NCBI GenBank assembly: GCA_030248195.1
Contig: JASAND010020580.1
Location: forward strand, 1 to 64,000
DNA length: 64,000 bases
Reading direction: 5' to 3'
Origin: Trissonchulus latispiculum
Lineage: Eukaryota; Nematoda; Enoplea; Enoplida; Ironidae
Shown here: piece after piece, positions 55,484-64,000 of the stretch
Numbering within the stretch: position 1 is the stretch's first letter
Layout: each line of letters starts with the position of its first letter
Program-made: the position numbers and the translations under genes
The notes under the pieces: model-generated
What the model was told of the DNA's origin: nothing
The model's input: the letters and a program-made list of their open reading frames with translations, nothing else
The model's database searches: none

Positions 55484-57023
55484 TACTGATGGGCACGGAT
55501 ATCCGGATATCCGGATAATTTTTATATCCAGATAGTATCCGATTTGAGAAAAATATCCGGATATCCGTGTACATTTCAGTTAAAATAATGAAAAATTAGC
55601 AAATTTTTGACAAAAATTTCAAAAATTTTAAAATATTTCTCAAAAATTTCTCTGACAATATTTTTGAAACGAAGGTTGAGTCTTGGTTGCATGATAGACA
55701 TTCACAGCCTGCCGAAAAATTGACAGGAAACTGAACAAGCAGGCCCCTAAAAGGGGCATATTCCGAATTAGAGCAGTGGTGTAATGCATAATAAGAGAAA
55801 GAGTTGAAGCATATCAAGTGTTGTGAGCATTATTGCAATGGAAGGAAATTGAAAGAAAAGAAGGATTTTATTAATTTTATCAATTAGCTGCAGCTACAGT
55901 GTGTTTGAGGAGGAATGTATTATATAATTGTCCAATGCTATAATGGGAGTTAAGCGAACTGATGGATTAAACTTATTTTGTGAGTGCAAGTTTTGTGCCC
56001 GGAGTAGATAGGAAGTCCAAGCAGCAAACGGTTAGTTTGGGGCATTATTATTTCTGAAACACACATCTGGCGGGATCCCGATTTCAGAGGTATTTTTAAA
56101 TCAAAAATGTTTATAATATAACTTAATAATTAACAATTGTTTCGGAAACTTGCCTTAGCTCTTGAGAGAATAATTCTGCGAACTAGACTTGTATGTTCGC
56201 AAAAATATTTCAGTAACAGTTAAGAAGTAACAGTTGAAATATTTATAAAACTGGTGAAGAGAGCACGGCGCAAGCAGATACAATTTACCGGTCCAAACCT
56301 ATCATAGTTTAATGCCAATTATTAGATGGTAATACTGTAAAAATAATGGTGGAATTTGAAGGGATTTGGTGATTTAGCGATTAAACACTAAACCGGGTAA
56401 CTTTTCTGCATGCAATAGCCGTTGAGTCTCGCAAAAGCTTGAAATGTGCTACAATATGCGGTCAATACCAAGGCGACTGTACAATAATAATTTATTAAAG
56501 ATGGGCTGCATATTTAGCCGCACAGACACAAGACTGTTCAACTGAGCATTTCTTCTCTTATACCTAATTTGCATATTGTTCCAAATCCATCTATTTAAAT
56601 TTCTCTTTTCGATTTCGGCAGGGGGGGGGGGAAGAGAGAAAATGGACAAAATTAATACTTGCACCCCTTTATTGTAAAATGTAATGTGCTGTATAAAAGT
56701 ACACAATTTTCCCAATAGGAACAATCCCAAAAATTAAATAAGTCAAAGTTTTTGCTGTCAATCACTCGGGCCCCCGCGGCTAAAAAAAGCTATTAGAAAA
56801 TAGGGTTAAACATACAGAAACATGCCATTAGAAATTGGATCCCTAGTGTTAAGCATCCAATTTCCAAAGCAATAATTCCGCCTCCAGGCGGAATAAAAAT
56901 TAACAGTAGAATAAAAAACTTTCTTGAAGTTAAGTGTGGAATAGGCGGATAACCGGATATCCGTTAACGCAAAATAGGCGGATACGTGTCCGGATATGAA
57001 AAACTGTCCGGTGCCCATCACTA
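55484..57023. mobile_element. Non-autonomous hAT element with GGATATCCGGAT repeats
   Basis: Ends TACTGATGGGCAC and GTGCCCATCACTA are inverted repeats, flanked by an exact 8-bp duplication TGAGTTAC (55476-55483 and 57024-57031). A related sequence at about 57780-57800 (CTAATATGAGTTACC) is the same site without the insert. CCGGATATCCGGAT units lie inside both ends. Short ORFs inside show no transposase. Confidence 0.93.
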
Positions 57024-57659
57024 TGAGTTACCATGACCAAATAGTGGGGTTGGTTTTTTCCCATCCGTAGGTTTTTTCCCGCCATTGGTTTTTTGACCCG
57101 GCTAATTAACCGTTAATTATATATTGATGAATGGCAGGACCTAGAGAGGCAGTTTATATACCAAAATGACAGATAGTTATGATAGCAGTTAGATAATAGT
57201 TTTTCTGTAGTTTCTATGAGAACAACATGTGCTCTTTCCAAAAATGTCGGTCTCGTCTTGCTGCGACGCTTGGCAAGCTGCCAACAGAATTTTAAAGAAA
57301 TGGGAAAATAAAACCAAGGGGTGGGAAAAACCAATTTTTGCTTTTGCTGCCAAACTCCGAAAAATAGTTGCTCAAAAGCCATTCACATAGCCAGTTTAAT
57401 GCGTTCTTTCACGTGAACAGCTCAAATTGCATTTGGACTTGACAATTTTCTGCTAGCCGGTAAAAACTTCATTTTTATCAAATCGGCGGATCGACAGTTT
57501 GGCTCAGCTAAAGTGGTCAAAATGTACTCTGGGACAAAGAAATACGCGAAAAAATACTGAAACAACATTTTATTTTGTTTTATTTCATCGAATTTCAAAA
57601 GATTTACAAATTTTTGCATTTTATATAACATAGAAACTGGCAAATTTTATGAAAAATAG

Positions 57660-57930
57660 TCAGCTGATGGTGCAAGTTTTGATGCTTGATTTTCTAACTT
57701 ATTATAAGGAATATCGCAAAAATAACTGCAGATATGAAGTCAGCGACGCCGATTTTACATGTCGCATGCATAAGATCGCTAATATGAGTTACCCTGCCCG
57801 AATATTGGGGTTGGTTATTTCCCATCGGTTGGTTTTTTCCCGTCTTTGGTTTAATTACCCCGGCTAATAAACCGTTAATTACTAATTAACGACAGGACCT
57901 AGAGAGGCGATACCAAAATGACAGTCTCTA
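57660..57930 (+). repeat. Paralogous copy of the hAT target region (empty site)
   Basis: It repeats about 270 bp found around the hAT element: TTGATTTTCTAACTTATTAT, AACTGCAGATATGAAGTCAG, CGACGCCGATTTTAC, then GTTGGTTTTTTCCC and ACAGGACCTAGAGAGGC. The two copies lie in direct orientation, so the region was duplicated before the hAT insertion. Confidence 0.85.
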
Positions 57931-58399
57931 GACACGGCTTGATGAGAAAACAATTTATAGCCTGATTGCTCCACGGAGTAGTTCTGCAGAGTCCAAAAAG
58001 TGACTACCTTGGTTCCCCCCCCCGACCTCTATATAGGCGGATTGCTTCATTGAGTAGCTCTGCAGAGTCCAAAAAGTGACTATATACCTTGGTTTTTCCC
58101 TCTACCTCTATAAACACACAAATTAAATAGAAAATTAAATTACATTAATTGAAAACTTGTTAAAACGAAAGCTAGCTACAAAATAGTGTTTTCCAATGAA
58201 TTCGTAATGCTCTTTTTGGCCAAAAATGCCAGTTTAAGGATGGAATGTGGTATGTACCGGTCAGAACGGCTGACGTGACATATACGTATACAAAGTTGCT
58301 TATTTGAGGGACTAAACACCTACAAATATATTGCTATATATTGCTACTATATATATATTGCTTTGTAAAACATGTTGGCAACCAAGTTTTAGAGTTTAG

Positions 58400-60500
58400 A
58401 AACAATGTCATATGTCAACATTGCTTGATAGTTGAATGCTCAATGGCATTAAACTGGGTAAAAATGCGATTTTTAGAACAAAAATAGAACCATTTTTTTG
58501 GAGAACGGTTTGGCAGTCCTGGCGGTTTGGGGCATAGGTGTACCACCTGTTTGGGTTGGGGGGAGTATAAAATCAAAATCTGGCTTGGGGGACTAAAAAC
58601 TCGAAATTTTTTGAAAAAACTGTACATACCCAAACTGTATGTACTATGTACCCAATTTTTTTCAGTTGAAAATGGCCCTTTTTTGACATAAAATCGACTA
58701 TTTTCGACGTAAAAGTACTCAAAAACTACTTCATTGGGTTTTGCAACCTATTTTTTAGCGTTTTAAACTATTTCCAGCTAATTTTTTCGGAAAATGTTTG
58801 AAAACTTGCAAGAATTTTCTCAAAAATTGGGTATGTTTTCTTTTGTTTGGACCCTATTTTAGGAGGGGAGGGGGTCTGAGCTCGGCTTGAGGGGGAATTG
58901 TCGAGGTTGGGTTTGGGGTGGGGGTCTGGCCTTCTCGTGGGGGGTCTCACATGGGGCAAACTGTAGCCTGGTTCACCCATAGGTTTGGGGGCCTAGGTGT
59001 AACGGGAATTTGGGTTGGGACTTGGGGGCCCCTCCTCCTGAATTTTGGAGGGCCCCTTCCCCCTTTAAACTTTCCCCACGAGTCCATGACCCCCCAAACA
59101 TTTTTCTACTTTTATGCCAAAAATTGCATTTTCAGCCATTGCTATATAATGCCGAAAAACCTGAAATCATTTAGTAATTTTAACATTACACAGTGTTTTT
59201 CGAACTCGAAAACATGATTGCCAACATGTTTCTGAGCCCAGAATAAGGTCAATATTGAGTCTAGAAGCCCATAAAACCGTTATAAACGTGTATTTCTCGC
59301 GATACAACTTTACGCCAAAAATTTGGACTTTTTGAAAAATGTTGCAAAATTTACAATAAAAGGCTGGGGGGAATTACCCTCCCCCCCCCAATTACACCTA
59401 TGGTTGGGGGGTTCCAGAGGGGGCCCCTCCCAAAAAGTTGGGAGGGGGGAGCCCCACATAGGTGTAATTGGGGAAGGTTTCGGGGGTGGGGGGTTCCCCC
59501 CCAGCCATTTTTGCAAACACCCCCAAAATATTTGGGGGCCCCCTGCCCCCCCTCAACTGGGGGGGGGGGGGGTAGTCGCACTTTTTTTCCAAAATTTTTC
59601 AAAAAAGTACAAATGTTTGGCTTAAAGTGTTTATTATTGCGAGAAATACACGTTTTTAACGGTTATATGGACTTTCTGGCTCAAGATTGACCTATTTTAG
59701 ACTTAGAAACATGTTGCCAATCAAGTTTTCGAGTTTAAAACCCCTCTCTAATATCAAAATTACTTCATGGTTGAATGTTTTTCGGCATTAGCAATGGCTG
59801 AAAATGCGATTTTTGACATAAAAATAGAAAAACTTTTTGGGGGAGGTTTGGGGGGGGGTCGTGGGGAGGGTTTAGGAGGGTCTAAAAAGGGGGGACCCCC
59901 CAAAATTCCGGGGGAGGGCCCCCCAACCCAAATCCCCGTTACACCTATAGAGCCCCACCCACCCGCAAGCCTCCGTTACTTGGTCCCCCCTTATGATTTG
60001 AAAAAATTTTTGTCTCTAATTTGGCGGTGAAGGTGCCCATTGGTAAATCTAGGTTCTACTGATCGATCGATTGATCGGATCGATTTCTGAAATCAGAGAC
60101 CAGGGGACCTCGCATAGGAGTAAGGCGAGGGGTTGGGTGGGGGGGCTAGGGCATTTACAGAGATGGGGGGACAAAAAACAGGTGGTACATCTATGGCCTG
60201 GGGGGCATATGTGTATAGGCGTGGCTGGCCTGGCATAGGTGTAATTGGGGGGATGTTTGGGAGGGGTGACCCCCTCCCCCCATAGATATATATACCAATG
60301 TTTGGGTTGGGGGTGGGCCGGGGGGAATAGTAGGTCCAAATTTGGCTCGCGGAACCCCACTAAAATCCGAAATAGGGGGAACCCCCCTAAACTGTATATA
60401 CCCAAGTTTTTTTAGCTCAAAATGCTCCTTTTTCGATGAGTACAGTACATTAAACGTACTCAAAAGCTTCTGTCAACAGTTTTCGTATGCGAAAATAGGT
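58400..60500. repeat. G/C-tract repeat family, right block, partly palindromic
   Basis: Same family as 37730-41215, largely in the opposite orientation. 58985-59400 and 59520-59950 are inverted copies around about 59460 (CCTAGGTGTAACGGGAATTT against AAATCCCCGTTACACCTATA). ATAGGTGTAA boxes next to G-runs recur many times. Open frames rich in Pro and Gly are not genes. Confidence 0.75.
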
Positions 60501-60537
60501 CTTGAAAATCGACAAATTCGTGCCAAAATATGCTTAA

Positions 60538-61517
60538 GGTACTGGTATCCGTTTGTGCAGTGCTTTTGTGGTGATTTTTCGAAACGCTATAACTTTCGCA
60601 ATTTTGGGAGTTGGAAAGAGCTTTATACATCGTTTTAAAGCTTATAATCTGTGTATTAACATGGGCTTACGAAACTAGCAAAATTGGCAAGAAAATAGCA
60701 AAATATTTCCGTCATGCTGACATCTGACAGACTGGATATAGACCAAAAATTTTTGAACATCGATTTCTCAAAATTGCAGAATCGGTCAAAATTTCTTCTT
60801 GCGCTACGATATGAAGGGCATGTGGGCCGAGGGACATTTTTTTGGATTTGGCTCAACAAGCCTCAATACTTCAGAAAATCCGGCAAACGTGTGATGACAC
60901 GAAATTTCGCAACTTTCTATTCAGTTTTCTCACAACTGGAGTTGTTTTAGCTCAAACCAAGAAAAATGTCCCTCCGCAATAGGGCGAATTTTCATTCAGT
61001 CAAAAATCCCGCGAATCCATTGGGTAGTTTTTGAGAAATCAATGTTCAAAACAAAATAATCGCAATTTTGCCAAAATGGTTTTCGGCGAATTCTCTAGCT
61101 TAAAGCAACGAACTCCAACGAATACGTATTGATAAAATGCGCAGTTGGACGGTGTATCGATTGAGTATAAATAAGTCGAAATCGTCTGTAAAATTTGGCA
61201 GTAATTTTGAAAAAACTGATTTTTTTTTGGTTTTTGGCATACACTGCCTTAACCACTAGAGATAGCTTAAAGGTTCTAGAAGCAAAAATGTTCATTTTGG
61301 TGTCCTCTTTCCAGCCATAACAACCAATCCGGTATAGCTACCATGTACTAAGAGAAAAAGTGCAAAAACCAAAACTTTCTTATCTTTACACCTAAAAATC
61401 CGTCACTGGTCCCAGAATGTTAAAGAGCACGAAAATAATGTATTTGGAAAGTTTAATCCAATTTCATGAAGAATTGACGCTTGTAGGGTCGAATTTACAC
61501 AAAGCGATTCCAGCACC
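60538..61517. mobile_element. TTAA-flanked inverted-repeat element, about 1 kb
   Basis: GGTACTGGTATCCGTTTGTG at the left and CACAAAGCGATTCCAGCACC at the right are imperfect complements, each flanked by TTAA (60534-60537 and 61518-61521). A TTAA duplication is typical of piggyBac, but the end bases are not the usual CC[CY]; the family is unsure. No transposase seen. Confidence 0.7.
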
Positions 61518-61754
61518 TTAAATTAGATCATCATTTAGTTTGCACCGCCCATGTAGCATGACAAAATAAGAGATATTCAGAAATTATACAAGAATTTCTT
61601 CATTTCTGCTTTATTGTGTTTCTATTTTGTCGTTCTCCTACTTTGAGAAAAAATGGTGCCAGGATGCACAGCCAAAAAGCCCAAGAGACGGACTGCGTTA
61701 AAAACAAATCCACGCCTCCTTGACTTTCTGGGTGCATGTGTCACAGCCTAAACT

Positions 61755-61960
61755 TTCCCCTGGCTGATTTTCCCCCCGGAAAAATCGGCCTAGGCCGATA
61801 TTTCCCCCCCGAAAAAATAAGCCTAGGCTGATTTTTCCGCTTTTACTTTTCCCCCCGGAAAACTCAGCCTAGGATAATTCTTCCCCCCGGAAAAATCAGC
61901 CTAGGATGATCTTCCCCCCGGACAAATCAGCCTGCACTGAAATTTCCCCCTGAAAATCGA
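61755..61960. repeat. Array of a palindromic TTCCCCCCGGAAAAATCAGCC motif
   Basis: Six or so copies of a unit near 35-40 bp, built from TTCCCCCCGGAAAA followed by TCAGCCTAGG(CTGA). The CCTAGG part is itself palindromic, so units can pair with each other. Degenerate units in the opposite sense lie at 62740-63060. Confidence 0.85.
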
Positions 61961-62176
61961 GCTATTATCCTAAGTCCTCCAAGGAAGCTTTCTAGCAGGA
62001 AGCTCCATTTTCTTTAGTATATATTTACTACAGGAAATTCTTGTAATTATTATTATTCCAAATGTCAAAAATTAAGGCACAAAATTATGCATACTGGCAA
62101 AATACACGTATTACTTAGAACCGTAAGTAAATACACACCATTAGGGTTGACCGTGACAGCTTGTGTGCCCATCGAA

Positions 62177-62740
62177 TTAATGGGTATCTGTCTCGAATCC
62201 GATTCCTGACAAACAGACCCAACCTGAGACTTGAACCCTCTCACCATCACCAACACTACATATGGTCTCCATGGGGTTGGACTGGGTATCACCCTCCTCG
62301 ACCGCTTCTAAGATACATACGGCTCTCATGGAGATATCATTTGGCCTACGATGGTCCCAATTCTCGGCTTCAGCGAACGAAATGGCCACTTTCGCCCGTA
62401 ATGCCGACTTGAGTCCACGAGAGGCCCTTTCCACCACCTTAAGCTCCCGTTCCTTCAACTCGGCCGTTGAAAAGGCTTTACAGGTGATGGACCTCAACTG
62501 ATTGAGGTAATCTAAGCTGGATTCTGATACGAGTAGCTTCATTTCAAAGAATTCCCGAGCGTATTTGTCGGCCGATTTGGTGGCTGGCTCATCAAGTTGA
62601 TGGAGAATGGACACCAATTCTTTGTACGTCCCCCTGGTTTGTCCCTCCAGGTCTTGCTTGACCGATTCGTCAAGCAAATACCACAACAATGGTCGTTTGA
62701 GGTCAAGTTCGGCACCACTAGCCTCCTTGATTACAGGTCA
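62177..62740 (-). CDS. Gag-like (retrotransposon capsid) protein fragment
   Basis: A 170-codon open frame, extended upstream in frame to about 62730. It is helical, with LLWYLLDESVKQDLEG, YKELVSILHQL, KYAREFFEMKLLVSESSLDY, LNQLRSI, ELKERELKVVERASRGLKSA. The pattern (Q/E-S-x-x-x-Y/F-L-x-x-L-R, then a helix and GL...LR) resembles the capsid of LTR-retrotransposon Gag, but similarity is fold-level and I cannot name a family. No CCHC knuckle, protease or RT follows on this strand. It lies between the two arrays of the TTCCCCCCGG motif. Confidence 0.55.
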
Positions 62741-63070
62741 GCGGTAAAATCTTTTCCACGGAATATTTCACCGATGGTATTTGTCGGGGAGGGAGAATTC
62801 CACCGGTGAAATTTTTCCGGGGTAAAAATTTTCTAAGGGGAAATTTCACAGCGACAACGACATTTTAATAAACATGGTTAAGATTATGTTAGTTTATATG
62901 ATAAAAACTGAATTGCTTGCGGTAATATGTTTACTGCATTCAGATTTTGCACATGTCACACAGGTCATGTCGCACACACAATTTTTTATGGGACAACTTC
63001 AGGCCGATAGGTAGATTTTCAAGGGGAATATTCAATGTAGGCTGATTTGTCCGAGGGGAAGGATAGTAGT
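62740..63070. repeat. Degenerate inverted counterparts of the CCCCCCGGAAAA motif
   Basis: Units such as GGTGAAATTTTTCCGGGGTA, AAGGGGAAATTTCA and AGGCTGATTTGTCCGAGGGG are reversed relative to 61755-61960. Together they could be subterminal repeats of an element spanning about 61745-63070, with the gag-like gene as cargo. No sharp terminal repeat or target duplication was found. Confidence 0.5.
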
Positions 63071-63414
63071 TAGAAAAGGGGGGTTCTGGAACAACGATCA
63101 TCTGATATAGTGTTTACAACTAGAGAATGAAAGAGTTCATGGATTAATGATCGTCTGACATGGAGTTTGTCATATTCAAAATTTTATTTGATAAATGATT
63201 GTCACATAAGCATATTGTACGCTGAGAGTGTAAGAAATCTCAGTTTGCAAATCTTTGAGATTAACAGATAAAGATATTGAATCATGCTTTGTAAAGAGTT
63301 CTGTTCTGTGGAATTTTAGTTCTGAAGGCTACACTTTAATTGTTTAAAACGTCCTCTATGCTATGCCATAATATCTTGATATTTCAAATCAAATACAATT
63401 TACTTATTTATCGA

Positions 63415-64000
63415 AAAATGACCGTATGCTTTGGTTTCTATCCCATCGTCAGCTACATATCGTTTATCATCAAAAGCGGGAAAGTGATCGTTTGTTGACT
63501 TCCATGTAATAAATTTTATGTAGATGACTTCGAATGTTAGTCATCTTATGGTATTGAACACTCGGATGGAACGGTGCCTCCTTGTAGTCAGCATGGTGGA
63601 TGTTTCGTTTCACTACTGCCTTGGAAATACCCTTTGCCCGCTTCTTGCATTCTTCACCATATGTTAAGCTGTACATTTTTGAGCGCAGACCATTACGAAT
63701 TCAGAAATGGGCATTTCTGACGTTTCGTCTTTCATCTTCCCCATGACTTACTTTTTATTTATGAATAAGAAGTGATCTGAAGGATAGTAACTAGTATCAT
63801 ACCAATCAGAGTGCTTAAGCAAATCCTTGTAGATGTTTTTCGTCTTCACAAGATAAAAGAGTGAGTCCGTGTCTGTAAAGAGCAGTTTGCAGTAAGATCC
63901 ATATCTTTTCTTGAACTTGTTATAGTGAAAATCGTAAATCAGAAGTTTTGACAAGTAAAGCACCGTGAAGCCAACATAGATTGGTTTGTTCAGGATAGTA
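63415..64000 (-). pseudogene. Polinton-type DNA polymerase B, C-terminal part, runs off right edge
   Basis: Minus strand from the window end: LIYDFHYNKFKKRYG and KLLFTDTDSLFYLVKT, the DTDS catalytic motif of protein-primed family-B polymerases; then, across frame breaks near 63710 and 63676, MGKMKDET..ISEFV and MYSLTYGEECKKRAKGISKA followed by VVKRNIHHADY, the thumb pattern of Polinton polymerases; ending DDKRYVADDGIETKAYGH near 63425. Two or more frameshifts and at least one stop make it a pseudogene. The upstream part lies outside the window. Confidence 0.88.

Noticed and set aside
61755..61960. CRISPR-like array of short repeats
   Set aside because: Units are degenerate and directly adjacent without unique spacers, in a eukaryotic context; a tandem subterminal repeat fits better.

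Overview
The window looks like gene-poor, AT-rich nuclear DNA from an invertebrate animal. Three things point that way: GT-AG introns inside a conserved animal gene, Penelope-like elements of the Naiad type (GIY-YIG domain before the reverse transcriptase), and I-type, hAT-type and Polinton-type elements. A sponge, cnidarian or mollusc would fit; the sequence alone does not settle which. I see no tRNA, rRNA or CRISPR array.

One host gene runs along the minus strand from about 35.8 kb down to about 2.1 kb. It encodes the GATOR1 subunit DEPDC5/Iml1. I could place 22 exons well and two tentatively; splice sites and codon phases agree at almost every junction. The N-terminal domain lies at 35.8-21.4 kb, the SABA region at 21.1-9.2 kb, the SHEN region at 6.8-3.7 kb and the DEP domain at 2.7-2.6 kb. 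A few small exons were not found, and the C-terminal third is absent: the left 2.1 kb of the window is a Naiad element. The introns are packed with mobile DNA.

The most unusual item sits in a DEPDC5 intron (9478-17158). It is a palindromic element with arms of about 1.5 kb, termini AG...CT and a near-perfect 6-bp target duplication, as in Polinton/Maverick elements. Its unique centre holds the end of an adenain-like cysteine protease. Each arm holds a copy of a two-repeat TATA-binding-protein-like gene. The right arm was later hit by an intact 4.3-kb I-like retrotransposon whose ORF carries a 2A (DVEENPGP) motif, a PHD finger, endonuclease, reverse transcriptase, RNase H and a zinc knuckle. 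A second, unrelated Polinton fragment (the C-terminal part of its type-B DNA polymerase) runs off the right edge.

The 36-64 kb half contains no recognised host gene. In order it holds: an RNase H fragment split by a hAT-like MITE; a G/C-tract repeat family (37.7-41.2 kb, and again inverted at 58.4-60.5 kb); a 1.35-kb palindrome (42.2-43.6 kb); a Naiad element (43.7-50.5 kb) split by an antisense Penelope-like insertion with an 11-bp target duplication; a decayed I-like element (50.6-55.3 kb) split by a CR1/L2-like fragment; a 1.54-kb hAT element with an exact 8-bp duplication and a paralogous empty site nearby; a TTAA-flanked element; and a gag-like gene between arrays of a short palindromic motif.
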